Assembly: GCF_009933135.1 (NCBI RefSeq)
Contig: NZ_MAEH01000011.1
Coordinates: 62,001-126,000 of the forward strand
Reading direction: 5' to 3'
Source of the DNA: Candidatus Enterococcus leclercqii
GTDB taxonomy: Bacteria; Bacillota; Bacilli; Lactobacillales; Enterococcaceae
Length of the DNA stretch: 64,000 bases
Below, in pieces: positions 32,204 through 41,422 of the stretch (position 1 is its first letter; each line of letters starts with the position of its first letter). The notes beneath the pieces were generated by a model. The model worked only from the letters and a program-made list of their open reading frames with translations. It was not told the origin of the DNA and did no database searches. The position numbers were made by a program, and so were the translations under genes.

Positions 32204-34870
32204 TCATTCCACAATCAACACTGAACTGTGCCGGGTCAGATGATCACTTCCCGTAACCACTAATTCATGCGTCCCTTTCGCAAAACGTCGAGGCTTGCTG
32301 TCGTCTATTAAGATTCCGTCAACAAAGAGCAGCCCTGCCGGATTCTGCAGCTCCAACAACAGTTCGGCTTCTTCACTTGCAGTAGTCGTCTGGACCCGCA
32401 ATTCTGTCATCGTTTGACTGAGAACTTCCCCTTTACAGGCCAAGACTTCCTGCAACTCATTTTCGCTCCCGTAAGTCAATACCGTCAAAAAAGTGATGCC
32501 GTACAAACGGGGGCTTTCCTGCCCTTCGCTGCCGCTGAAGGTCACCTTGATTAATTCCCGATCCTTCACAGGTGCCGGCAACTCCAAAGTGATATCGTAA
32601 AAGTCTGCCTCCGCAAAATCCTCCACGTCCAACAACTGAGCGGTAGTCGGATCATCATTGAAGACCACCTGCAGGACTTTGCCAACTTCATCGGCTTTTA
32701 AAGTCAGCTTCAGAAAATTCGGTGTTTTGTCCGCCGGGATTGCAAATTCATAACTGAACCAACCGGCTGCCTGTGCCTGCCGATAACGACGCCCCCAACT
32801 GGCTTCGACTTCGCTCTTTTCATACGCAAGACTTTTAGCATACTCACTGTTGTTTTCATCAAAATTATGCAGTTCGGCCACGACCAGCTGTTGTTTTCTC
32901 AATGCTTCTTTTTTAAGACGGATGGCCTGTTGCGCCGCTTCAGAATCCGCCTGCAGCACTTCAAAGTAAATCCCGTAACGTTCCCCGTGCATTTCGTAAT
33001 AGGGGGTGAACACCAGGTCTTCGGCGACTTCATTCAAACGAAAACCCAGCAGCTTTCCGGGAACAGCTTCCGGAAGCAAATGGCTCGCTGCCTGTTCAAT
33101 CCAGTCTTCTGTCGCCACTGTCAGCGTATCCGGTAGTAGCGGTTGCTTGGTGCCGACTCTTACCAGAATCCCGTTTGGTACATCCTCCGCGACTGCCTCT
33201 CCTCCAAGACCGGCTGCCAAAACATACGGACCATATTCAAAGGCGAGGTAACGAGGATTATCCGGCGCTGCCGTAACTTTGACTGCCATTGTTGTTGTCA
33301 GCTCCCAACTGTCTCCCGGCGCAAACAGCTCTTGTGGCAGGATAAAGCCGGCTTTGATCTCATTCGTCAAAGAAGCCCCCGTCGACTGATTCGTCAAGCG
33401 CCACTCTTTGGCCCAATACGGCAGCCGCAAGCCCAGTTTGAGGGGCTGAACCGGCTGCTCAGGATCCAACGCTGTCACTGTAAAGCGGCTATGGCCAGTT
33501 TTTCGGTCTGTTTTCTGACGTAACAGCACATTGTATTTTGGCAGACAAACCTCATTTGAAAAATACAGGTTCACCAAAATCCAATCACCATCAGTATAAT
33601 AGTAAGTATCCGCCAGTTTGGCAAAGCTTTCCACGCCAGTTCCGGTACAGCACCAAAACTCATCATAAGGGCGATTGTAGACCTTGTTGTAGCCGGCTCC
33701 CATCGGCTGAAAGTACATCATCATGCCGGTTTCCGGATTTTGTGAAGCCAGGATCGCATTGATATAAGTCCGCTCATAATAATCCAGGTATTTAGCCTCG
33801 CCGGTGACTTCATAGAGGCTGCGGGACAACTTCAACATATTGTGGGTATTGCAGGTTTCACAGGTACAGTCACCATTTCTGACCACTGCATCATGATAGA
33901 GTTCATGGGGCTCATGGAAATGCTCACTTTGGGAATTGCCCCCGGTACAATAAGTATGGCCAGTAACGACGATTTCCCAGAAATTTTCCGCTGCCTTCAG
34001 GTACAAAGGCAGCTGCTGGATTTCTGTCGTTGAAAGATACTGCTGATTGTCTTCCTCTTGAAAGACCCGGTAACGCTTCAAGGCCCCAATCAATTTAGGG
34101 ATGGTCGTGTTGGCGTGCTTACCGGGGAGGACATCTTGCCCAGCTGCCAACTTTTGGAACAGGTCTGTTTCATCAAAATACTCAGCGGCTTCGGCATGTT
34201 CTTTTTTGCCGGTCAATTCAAACAGCCGATACAAGCCGTCGTTCATACCTCCATATTCAATCTTCAGCATCTGCTGCTTGTCTGTCAGTTTCAGCATGCG
34301 GCAATGAATATAATCGCCAAAGCGGCTGACAATCGTCAAAGCCAGCTGACTGGTTTGCGGATCGACCTCTGCCATGTACTCGGCGATATCCATCAGTCCC
34401 ACCAGTACTTTATGCAGATTGTACCAAGGTACCAGACAATTTTCTTTTTCCTCCGGCGTTACCGGCAGGCCCTCCACTTCGTCCAGTGCTGTTTCCCGAA
34501 AAGCCGAGATGTAGCCCGCGCTTTCGGGATGACGCTTGCCATAGGCCGCCTGAGCTTCCGCCAATCCACCGACAGCAGCCCGCATCTTTTCTTTGAAGGC
34601 GTGGGCTACGACTTCATCTGACGCACTTTGATACGCCAATGCTAGTGCGGACATGAAATGTCCGAAAAAATGTCCTCGAAAATTAATTTTGTTGCTGCGT
34701 TCCCAGCCCTGATAGCCGCTGTTGGTCAACGGTTTCAGTCCGGCTACTTTATAAATTTCATATAAAAATTTTTCTGCCTCTAGACTTAATAGGTATGCCT
34801 CAAGATTTGCCTGTGCCCGACTGACGTAAGGATCGGTGATGGTGATTTGATGCGTAGCAATGGTTTTCAT
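32204..34870 (-). CDS. GH127 family glycosidase (beta-L-arabinofuranosidase type)
   Basis: An 888-aa protein of the former DUF1680 family, GH127, whose type enzyme HypBA1 of Bifidobacterium longum removes beta-L-arabinofuranose from hydroxyproline-linked arabinans. The (alpha/alpha)6 barrel fills about residues 1-560. The zinc-thiolate active site is visible as CETCNTHNMLKL (Glu and Cys) and FWCCTGTGVESFAKL (two adjacent Cys, one the nucleophile in the type enzyme). About 230 extra C-terminal residues, beta-rich, make it longer than HypBA1. No signal peptide. ATG at 34870 follows AAAGGAGACAATC. Substrate inferred from family and context. Confidence 0.88.
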   Translation of the reverse strand: MKTIATHQITITDPYVSRAQANLEAYLLSLEAEKFLYEIYKVAGLKPLTNSGYQGWERSNKINFRGHFFGHFMSALALAYQSASDEVVAHAFKEKMRAAVGGLAEAQAAYGKRHPESAGYISAFRETALDEVEGLPVTPEEKENCLVPWYNLHKVLVGLMDIAEYMAEVDPQTSQLALTIVSRFGDYIHCRMLKLTDKQQMLKIEYGGMNDGLYRLFELTGKKEHAEAAEYFDETDLFQKLAAGQDVLPGKHANTTIPKLIGALKRYRVFQEEDNQQYLSTTEIQQLPLYLKAAENFWEIVVTGHTYCTGGNSQSEHFHEPHELYHDAVVRNGDCTCETCNTHNMLKLSRSLYEVTGEAKYLDYYERTYINAILASQNPETGMMMYFQPMGAGYNKVYNRPYDEFWCCTGTGVESFAKLADTYYYTDGDWILVNLYFSNEVCLPKYNVLLRQKTDRKTGHSRFTVTALDPEQPVQPLKLGLRLPYWAKEWRLTNQSTGASLTNEIKAGFILPQELFAPGDSWELTTTMAVKVTAAPDNPRYLAFEYGPYVLAAGLGGEAVAEDVPNGILVRVGTKQPLLPDTLTVATEDWIEQAASHLLPEAVPGKLLGFRLNEVAEDLVFTPYYEMHGERYGIYFEVLQADSEAAQQAIRLKKEALRKQQLVVAELHNFDENNSEYAKSLAYEKSEVEASWGRRYRQAQAAGWFSYEFAIPADKTPNFLKLTLKADEVGKVLQVVFNDDPTTAQLLDVEDFAEADFYDITLELPAPVKDRELIKVTFSGSEGQESPRLYGITFLTVLTYGSENELQEVLACKGEVLSQTMTELRVQTTTASEEAELLLELQNPAGLLFVDGILIDDSKPRRFAKGTHELVVTGSDHLTRHSSVLIVE

Positions 34871-35122
34871 GATTGTCTCCTTTGCAATCTTTGATACTTT
34901 TATTCTAGCGAGAAACAAGAGTCTTGTAGTTAGAAAAAAGCTCAGAAAAGGTGGAGTTTTGCTAGAACTATTAGGCCAGAGTGGAGAAAAGCTACCTAGA
35001 ATCGCTAGACAACGATTGGTAAATGCTATTTAAAAGTCATGTATGAACTACATACTTCCTACTATTTTTCAGAAAATCGCAACAAAACCAAACACTCTAG
35101 TTAATCTGTCATAAATATTCTT

Positions 35123-35136
35123 TGATAGCGTTTACA
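35123..35136. promoter_or_regulatory. CRE (CcpA site) upstream of the SDR gene
   Basis: TGATAGCGTTTACA fits the catabolite-responsive consensus TGWNANCGNTNWCA at every position, 63 bp before the SDR start codon. The 329-bp gap also contains an imperfect dyad (AAGTCATGTA...TACATACTT, about 35034-35057). Confidence 0.7.
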
Positions 35137-35199
35137 TTTACTTCTAAAAGGACTACCATAATACTTGTAAAATTATGCACAATAAAAGGAGTGGTTCAA

Positions 35200-35967
35200 G
35201 TGTTTGCAATCAAGGGAAAAACAGCAGTCATCGTGGGGGCTTCCAGTGGTCTGGGAGCAGATGCTGCAAGAGCCTATGCCGAAAACGGCGCAAATGTCGC
35301 ACTGTTGGCTAGGAGAGAAGAAAAGTGTCGCGAACTAGCAGAAGAACTAAAACAATTTGGTGTAGCCGTCTTCGTCCATAAGTGCGATGTCACCGACGAA
35401 GAGAGTGTCAAAACAGCTATCACCGCGGTTCATGATCATTTCGGTGGCATCGATATTTTGTTAAACAATGCTGGCATCGCTGTAGGCGGTGGCGTCCACC
35501 AACTCACCACCGAGGCTTGGGACAAATCAATGGACACCAATGCAAAAGGAATTTTTTTGGCAGCCAAATATACAGTGCCCTACATGATCCAACAGAATTA
35601 CGGGAAAATCATCAATATTTCTTCCATTAATGCAGTGATTGCCGACAAGCAAGACTTATTCATTCGTCACGCATATAACGCCTCAAAAGCTGCTGTATTA
35701 GGGCTGACCAAGGGAATGGCCGCTTCTTACGGCCGTCACAATATTACTGTCAACGCAATTGGACCCGGGCTTTTTGAATCGGAAATGACAGAAAACACTC
35801 TCTTTAAGTCTGAAGAATTTCTCAACAGCTATAACTTTCAAGATCCCATGGGACGTCCCGGAAAACGTGGCGAGCTCAATGGCACGATTCTTTACTTTTC
35901 CAGTGACATGTCCTCTTATGTCACCGGACAATTTATCGTGGTGGATGGTGGTATGAGTATCATTTAA
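35200..35967 (+). CDS. Short-chain dehydrogenase/reductase (gluconate 5-dehydrogenase-like)
   Basis: A 255-aa classical SDR. Nucleotide-binding GASSGLGADAARAYAENG, the NNAG motif (LLNNAGIAVGG), the catalytic Ser in INISSINAV, the YNASKAAV Tyr/Lys pair and the C-terminal VTGQFIVVDGGMS are all intact. Similar to Gno/KduD-type sugar-acid reductases, but substrate is not determined by the sequence. GTG at 35200 is chosen: AAAGGAG lies 8 nt upstream, and the longer in-frame extension covers the CRE. It stands alone with a CcpA site upstream and hairpin repeat B downstream. Confidence 0.88.
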   Translation: MFAIKGKTAVIVGASSGLGADAARAYAENGANVALLARREEKCRELAEELKQFGVAVFVHKCDVTDEESVKTAITAVHDHFGGIDILLNNAGIAVGGGVHQLTTEAWDKSMDTNAKGIFLAAKYTVPYMIQQNYGKIINISSINAVIADKQDLFIRHAYNASKAAVLGLTKGMAASYGRHNITVNAIGPGLFESEMTENTLFKSEEFLNSYNFQDPMGRPGKRGELNGTILYFSSDMSSYVTGQFIVVDGGMSII

Positions 35968-36050
35968 ACCTAATTTTTTCCAAAATGCACTTACGCTTCC
36001 AAAAACGGTGTTAGTTTCTTTTTACATCTGTACATCGATTGCGGGGCTGC

Positions 36051-36225
36051 GACAATAGTTGGGTCACCGTCCTACAAGACGAACAATACCAAACGTGATA
36101 CTCCTAAAGCCGACGATCTTCGATTAAAATCATTGGAAGATCGTCGGCTTTTCATTGCTAAAAATTTCAAAAGCAGACTTTCCTTGATTTCATCAAGGGA
36201 AGTCTGCCCAATTCACTCTTTTTCT
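36051..36225 (+). repeat. 3'-end hairpin repeat, copy B (after the SDR gene)
   Basis: Best-preserved member. Order on the plus strand: ACAATAGTT (36052-36060), ACAATACCAAACGTGA, hairpin 1 (36106-36152, arms AAAGCCGACGATCTTC and GAAGATCGTCGGCTTT), TTTTCATTGCTAAAAATTTC, then hairpin 2 (36173-36207, a 16-bp stem with one G-U pair, TTC loop) and ATTCACTCTTTTT. Hairpin 1 has a different stem sequence from copies A and C but the same length and loop context. Confidence 0.75.
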
Positions 36226-36390
36226 TTTCAGGTATGGTAATGCTCTCTCTTTTTGGAATAGGACATAAAGAATGTGACAAATTTTATCATCCGTATACTT
36301 TTTATTCATTGTTGTTAAACAGACGCTGTTTCGCACTTGGAAATTACTTATGACAGATACTCCTTTTGCGTTGCTATTCCAGCTTGCAAG

Positions 36391-36424
36391 AAAAAAGATA
36401 CCTCGTTTCCTTGTGAAGTATCTC
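36391..36424 (-). terminator. Terminator of the first ABC/yesL operon
   Basis: Minus-strand stem GATACTTC / GAGGTATC with a 10-nt loop followed by TTTTTT, 60 bp past the yesL stop. Confidence 0.75.
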
Positions 36425-36482
36425 CAATTTATAATAACCGTTTCCTCACCTTAGTAGAAGAAAAGCGTATTCATTCATACAC

Positions 36483-37184
36483 TTACCGATTACCTTTCGA
36501 TGTAACCGCTAAAGCAGAATCTACTTTTTCTCCTGATCTACCACAGTCTTCTACTGCTTGTCGTTGAATATATCTATCAAATACTCGATTGAACAAAATA
36601 CCAGTCAAAAAAGCAAGCCCAGCAAATAAAAACACCAGCCAAAACATGCCATAACCAACAAAGGCCGGATAAAAAATCGTCACTAATACAGACAATCCAA
36701 TAAGCAAACTAACCATAAAAGTCGTCAGAAAATGACGAAAACTCATTAAATATGCATTTTTCAGTGTCCCTCTGAGGGAATTTTCAAATTTCGCTTGTAG
36801 CGGAAAAAGCCATATCCCCATCATCACTAGACGCAACAAGATCACATAAAGAATGCCTTTCATCATCAGCTGACTCCACTCCGACAAATAAATATTTGCG
36901 ACGACAAACCAGGCACGAGAGACTACTGCGACAAAAAGTAAACCACCAAAAAGAATCGTTGCTTGCTTAAAGTTCAACTTGAAGGCTTGAAAATAATTGG
37001 TAACAGGACTCGTCTCATCTTTTGCTAACATACGATTGATGCTGTGGGCCATCGCGCTAACAGCAGCTCCAATGGTAAACAGTGGCAAACAGCTTGCGAT
37101 AAATAGCAGATTCAAGATCATTAGGTCCCCCAATCGCCCCATGAATCGGGAAAAAGGTGAATCTAGATTAAAAAGTCCCTTCAT
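36483..37184 (-). CDS. DUF624/YesL family membrane protein
   Basis: A 233-aa protein with about five membrane segments, of the YesL (DUF624) family, typically encoded with oligosaccharide ABC importers of the YesOPQ/LplABC group. Start MKGLFNLDSPFSRFMGRLGDLMILNLLF is the family pattern. ATG at 37184 follows AAAGGAGG. It is the last gene of the 40.8-36.5 kb operon (permease, permease, lipoprotein, YesL), 129 bp after the lipoprotein gene. Exact role unknown; assembly or accessory to the transporter is likely. Confidence 0.85.
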   Translation of the reverse strand: MKGLFNLDSPFSRFMGRLGDLMILNLLFIASCLPLFTIGAAVSAMAHSINRMLAKDETSPVTNYFQAFKLNFKQATILFGGLLFVAVVSRAWFVVANIYLSEWSQLMMKGILYVILLRLVMMGIWLFPLQAKFENSLRGTLKNAYLMSFRHFLTTFMVSLLIGLSVLVTIFYPAFVGYGMFWLVFLFAGLAFLTGILFNRVFDRYIQRQAVEDCGRSGEKVDSALAVTSKGNR

Positions 37185-37313
37185 TTTCGACGCCTCCTTT
37201 GATTTCTATGTATGAGACAGACTGTCCAATTGCAAGACAGCCTGTCACAAAAAGCAGCTATAGAAGCAGTCAATTGAACCCCAGTGGCTTTCTCTACGAC
37301 TTCTCTTTGACTA

Positions 37314-38894
37314 CTATTTCAAATTGTTGTTCTTTACAAATTCATCCATATCCTTTTGTAGAGACTCTTTTACTTCTTCATAACCAGCTTGTTTCAGTGC
37401 TTCCCGCATTTCTTTGACGGCTTTTTCCGGATCATCGTATTTACCAGTCATCAATTGCGGCATGTATTCAGACAACACGGAAGCCATCGCTGATTGATAG
37501 GACTCAATCGCATCTTTATTGAAGATCAAATTCTCATATGGATAATCTTTAGCATTTTCCAACAATCCATCAATCATTTCATGTTTCGTAGGCATGTCAG
37601 TGGTTTTATCCAATTCAAACTCATCCATACGTCCAGCCCAGAAGTTGGCACCTAGACCGTCTTTAGCAGCATCATACCCTTCTGGATAGTCTAATTTGCC
37701 ATCATCAGTTACCACATAATCCGTGCCTTCGATACCATAATTGATTAAACGGTAGCACTCTTCGTCATTTCGCAGCAAATCATACAATTGTAAAGCGAGT
37801 TCCGGATTTTTAGAGTTGGCGCTGACTGCCATCGCCCCGTGAGTCTTGATGTCTTTGAAATAGTTATTATTTTCTTGACCCCAATAGAAGAATTTCGGGT
37901 CAGAACCTTCCTGTTTTTTGGTCATCTGGTCATAAATGGAACCATAGAATGTTTGCGCATGGTGCTGGTCAGTCCCAGTTTTACCTTCGAAGAATAAATT
38001 ACGCGTATCTCCGTCGTAGTTCAGTACATCTTCTCGCCAAACGCCCATATCATTCCACTCTTTTGCCAATTTAGCCGCTTCAATGACTGCATCAGAATCC
38101 ATCCACGCTGACTGGATAGTGTAAGGATCGGATTCTTTTGTTTGCCAAATGGCATAGTTACCGGCATTAACCCCAATCAAATTTTGATAATCTGTATGGC
38201 CAAAGAGATAGCCATCTAATACGGCAGCATTTGCTCCGGCCACATCCCAAGGTACGACACCTTCTTTATTATCTTTAATCCATTGGAAGTATTTGGTGAA
38301 ATCTTCCATTTTAGTAATTTCACCATTTTCAAAGCCAGCTTCCTTTGCCCAGTCCCCACGATAGAAGAAACCATGATTTGTAAATTGCGTATAATTGTCT
38401 TCTGGAATAAAATAGATCTTTCCGTCGGGTAGTTTCGTGATGTCCCAGTCCTCATCTTTGGACACTTGTTCATAAGTCTTGGGTGCATTTTCCTTCAGCA
38501 TTTCATCATCCATTCCCAGGAAGGCTCCTTTTTGAGCGTTTTCCCAAGCATACAGCCAGTCGGTAGCTGTGGTGATTAAGTCAATAGAACTATCACCAGA
38601 CAGTAATTGTGTATTGTATTGCGTTTGCCAATCTGCCCATTCCACATAGTAAAGATCAAGTTCTGCATTAACGCCTTTTTCTTGAACTTTTTTATTGAGC
38701 TCTTTTAGCATATTTTGATAGCGTCCATTTGTTGGCTTATCTCCCAATACTAACATGGTCACTTTCTTAGTCTTACCATCTGTGTTTCCCTGATCCCCGC
38801 TCGAACCTCCGCTACCGCAGCCAGCCAATGTCGTCAAGGCCGCCGCTACTACTAATGCACCGCTCAAAAATTTGGTAAACTTCCCTTTCTTCAT
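37314..38894 (-). CDS. ABC importer sugar-binding lipoprotein (LplA-like)
   Basis: A 526-aa extracellular solute-binding lipoprotein. Signal peptide with lipobox LAGC (Cys26), then a Gly/Ser-rich linker and a large binding domain; long LplA-type length suits oligosaccharides. Aromatic residues that could stack on sugar rings are frequent (EWADWQTQYN, ATDWLYAWEN). ATG at 38894 follows GGGAGG; the in-frame start at 38936 lies before that site and lacks a signal-peptide start. Follows its two permease genes. Ligand not determined; arabino-oligosaccharide inferred from the adjacent GH43 and GH51 genes. Confidence 0.9.
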   Translation of the reverse strand: MKKGKFTKFLSGALVVAAALTTLAGCGSGGSSGDQGNTDGKTKKVTMLVLGDKPTNGRYQNMLKELNKKVQEKGVNAELDLYYVEWADWQTQYNTQLLSGDSSIDLITTATDWLYAWENAQKGAFLGMDDEMLKENAPKTYEQVSKDEDWDITKLPDGKIYFIPEDNYTQFTNHGFFYRGDWAKEAGFENGEITKMEDFTKYFQWIKDNKEGVVPWDVAGANAAVLDGYLFGHTDYQNLIGVNAGNYAIWQTKESDPYTIQSAWMDSDAVIEAAKLAKEWNDMGVWREDVLNYDGDTRNLFFEGKTGTDQHHAQTFYGSIYDQMTKKQEGSDPKFFYWGQENNNYFKDIKTHGAMAVSANSKNPELALQLYDLLRNDEECYRLINYGIEGTDYVVTDDGKLDYPEGYDAAKDGLGANFWAGRMDEFELDKTTDMPTKHEMIDGLLENAKDYPYENLIFNKDAIESYQSAMASVLSEYMPQLMTGKYDDPEKAVKEMREALKQAGYEEVKESLQKDMDEFVKNNNLK

Positions 38895-38975
38895 TTCAAA
38901 ACCTCCCAGTTTTTGTATGTTAGGACCTCTCATCACAAATATTTTGATTAGTCCGGTAAACCATTTGTAAAATTT

Positions 38976-39881
38976 TTATCCTTTGACTGCGCCGATAGTA
39001 ATCCCTGAGATAAAGTAGCGCTGCACAAAAGGATATAGAAAAATGATTGGTCCTGTTGCGACTACTGCTGTTGCCATTTTCAGTGTATTTGACGGCAGAT
39101 TCGACATATCTACATTCGCACCGGCTACCGACCCTCGCAAAGCCGCGGCTTTGTTGATAATGTTGTACAGATAGTATTGCAACGGTTTGAAGTCCACCGC
39201 TGAGCCTAGATAAAGCGAGGACAAATACCATTCATTCCAGTAGCCCAATGCCAAAAACAAGCCTACTGTTGCCAATGCTGGTTTTAACATTGGTAACACC
39301 AATTGGTAAAAAATCCGAAAGTCTCCAGCACCATCGATTTTGCCCGACTCAACAATTTCAAAAGGCACTGATTTCGCAAAATTTTTCATTAAAATAATCA
39401 ACCATGGAGACATTAGTAATTGCAGAAAGATTGCCATGTAGCTTCCCTTCAGCCCCAGATAGCGTGATACCCAAATGTAAGAAGGTGCCATCCCAGCTGA
39501 AAACAATGTTGTGAAGTAGATGAAGAAGGAAAGCTGATCACGAAAATGAAAATCTTGACGCCGAAGTACAAAGCCAGTCATTGCAATAATGAACAAACCG
39601 ACAATCGTTCCTCCCACAGTCAGCAAGATGGTTACTCCATAAGATCCCAATATCATTTTAGGATTAGCAAAAACAAACTCGTAAGCTCGTGTGGAGAACC
39701 CCTTTGGTAACAATCCGAAACCCTCTGTCATAATCTGACTCTCGTTACTAAAAGAAGCCGATACAATCAAAATAAATGGCAACAAACACGCCAGTGCAAA
39801 AAGTCCTACACAGACGACGGAGACAACCTGCAAGGCGACACCGCTTTTATCATTTTTGATTTTGCTCTTTTTTTTCGCCAT
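38976..39881 (-). CDS. ABC importer permease (YtcP/LplC-like)
   Basis: A 301-aa MalG-type permease with six membrane segments. The cytoplasmic EAA-type loop is ESGKIDGAGDFRIFYQLVLPMLKP, which contacts the ATPase. ATG at 39881 follows AGGAGG. It ends in FISGITIGAVKG, typical of the LplC group. It pairs with the permease encoded 10 bp upstream and the lipoprotein downstream. Confidence 0.93.
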   Translation of the reverse strand: MAKKKSKIKNDKSGVALQVVSVVCVGLFALACLLPFILIVSASFSNESQIMTEGFGLLPKGFSTRAYEFVFANPKMILGSYGVTILLTVGGTIVGLFIIAMTGFVLRRQDFHFRDQLSFFIYFTTLFSAGMAPSYIWVSRYLGLKGSYMAIFLQLLMSPWLIILMKNFAKSVPFEIVESGKIDGAGDFRIFYQLVLPMLKPALATVGLFLALGYWNEWYLSSLYLGSAVDFKPLQYYLYNIINKAAALRGSVAGANVDMSNLPSNTLKMATAVVATGPIIFLYPFVQRYFISGITIGAVKG

Positions 39882-39891
39882 ACTATCCCTC

Positions 39892-40848
39892 CTAGAACAA
39901 TGCGTAGTCTTTATTGATGCGGCGTACTAGCCAGTTACTAAACATAACTAATACAAATCCGAAGACTGATTGATACAACCCTACTGCCGTTGAAGATGTG
40001 AAATTATTTTGCGACATCATCATTCGATAAACAGAAGTCTCAATGATATCAGTCGTTGGATATAATTGACTGTTATTACCTATCAAGTTCCAGAAAAGTC
40101 CGAAGTTTCCCTTCATGATGCCCCCCAAAGAGAAGAGGAACAAAATAACGAATGTCGGTTTTAAACTCGGAATGATAATGTAGCGAATTCGCTGCCAAGT
40201 GTTAGCACCATCCACCTCAGCTGCTTCGATGATACTGTTATCGATTCCAGTAATAGTTGCAAAATATACGATGGAGCCATAGCCGGTTCCCTGCCACAAG
40301 TTACAAATGACAATGATGAAAGGCCAGAGATTTTTCATGCTATAGATCTTCATAGGTTCGCCGCCAAATGACTTGATAATGGTATTTAAAACCCCCGTAT
40401 CATAGTTCAAAATATTAAACGCGATCGCTCCAACCAAAACTGCCGAAATAAAGTAAGGTAAAAACATCATCGTTTGAGAAACCTTGCGGAATAACTTATT
40501 TTTCACTTCATTGAGCATAATCGCCAATGTAATTTGTAGTAAGTTACCTAAAACAATAAATGCAATGTTGTAAAGCACAGTGTTACGCGTCAACAACCAA
40601 AGCTGCCCAGATTTGATTAAAAATTCAAAGTTTTTGAATCCTACAAATGGGCTTCCAAAAATGCCGTCTCGAAAATTGAAGTTCGTAAATGCAATGTAGA
40701 CCCCTGGCAGCGGGCAATAACTAAAGACTATAAAGAAGATGACTGCCGGTAAACACATGGCGATTAAAACTTTATTGGCTTTCAGCTTTCCGATTAGCCC
40801 CAATTTTTTTGAGGGCTTGACTGCTTCAACAGATGTGTTCATTTCCAT
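39892..40848 (-). CDS. ABC importer permease (LplB/YteP-like)
   Basis: A 318-aa MalF-type permease with six membrane segments and the loop EAAEVDGANTWQRIRYIIIPSLKP. The N-terminal cytoplasmic stretch is about 35 residues. ATG at 40848 is preferred: AAAGGGG lies at good distance, while the in-frame upstream extension overlaps that site. First gene of the importer operon. No ATP-binding gene is present in this operon or anywhere in the window. Confidence 0.93.
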   Translation of the reverse strand: MEMNTSVEAVKPSKKLGLIGKLKANKVLIAMCLPAVIFFIVFSYCPLPGVYIAFTNFNFRDGIFGSPFVGFKNFEFLIKSGQLWLLTRNTVLYNIAFIVLGNLLQITLAIMLNEVKNKLFRKVSQTMMFLPYFISAVLVGAIAFNILNYDTGVLNTIIKSFGGEPMKIYSMKNLWPFIIVICNLWQGTGYGSIVYFATITGIDNSIIEAAEVDGANTWQRIRYIIIPSLKPTFVILFLFSLGGIMKGNFGLFWNLIGNNSQLYPTTDIIETSVYRMMMSQNNFTSSTAVGLYQSVFGFVLVMFSNWLVRRINKDYALF

Positions 40849-40944
40849 AACTCGACCCCTTTCATCTTGAAAAAACAAGTACTTTTGTTTCTTCGTCTCC
40901 TAGCTCTCATCATCCTTTCCAAGATCGCGATTCACCGATACTAA

Positions 40945-40959
40945 TAAGTTACCAACTTA
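40945..40959. promoter_or_regulatory. Dyad TAAGTT-ACC-AACTTA in the importer leader
   Basis: Perfect 6-3-6 dyad 97 bp before the importer start codon, followed by TAACTAACGCTAAAA. Related AAGTTAACTT sequences occur upstream of the ArsR-fused gene (44499-44508) and abfA (49849-49858). Candidate operator for the ArsR-type proteins. Confidence 0.45.
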
Positions 40960-41011
40960 ACTAACGCTAAAACCGCAAGTAAAGGCTTACACGTTTTCTT
41001 TAACAATTACT

Positions 41012-41023
41012 TAATCGCGATTA
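41012..41023. promoter_or_regulatory. Palindrome TAATCGCGATTA
   Basis: Perfect 12-bp palindrome in the importer leader; the core ATCGCGAT recurs at 40924-40931. Possible operator pair of unknown factor. Confidence 0.35.
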
Positions 41024-41045
41024 TCATTTTTTAATTAGTACTAAA

Positions 41046-41094
41046 TGTAACTGTTTACAAAAATATAATAGCATAGATTTCTATTAACGCACAA
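41046..41094 (-). promoter_or_regulatory. Importer operon promoter with CRE-like site
   Basis: Minus-strand TTGTGC (41089-41094) and TATTAT (41065-41070), 18-bp spacer. TGTAAACAGTTACA (41046-41059) lies across the expected start and matches the CRE consensus except for one core base. Transcripts would have a leader of about 200 nt. Confidence 0.6.
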
Positions 41095-41353
41095 CACCTT
41101 TTTAATTATAAAAACAGAGAGTCGTAAAACACTAATTACTAGGTGTTCTTTTAACCCTAAAAAGCACTGATTTATAAGGTTATCTATCAGATAAAACGTT
41201 TTCTAAAAAAGTAAAAACTAAGAAAAAAGTCCAAAATTTGTAACCTTAATCGGAATTTTGACCATTTATAAGCAAATTTCTTTTGATACCCTATTTTTAG
41301 CAAGCCATTGTTCAATTAAACAATTTGTCCATCTTTCAAAATTGATTACTGAT

Positions 41354-41391
41354 ACTAAAAAAGAGTGCCACGAATCAGCACTCTTTTTAGT
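41354..41391. terminator. Terminator after the GH43 gene
   Basis: Perfect stem ACTAAAAAAGAGTGC / GCACTCTTTTTAGT with a 9-nt loop; T runs on both strands. Between here and the importer promoter only AT-rich sequence and a small dyad TTATCT-ATC-AGATAA (about 41181-41195) are seen. Confidence 0.9.
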
Positions 41392-41422
41392 AGCTCTATT
41401 TGTTTAGCTTTTAAGGCAATCA

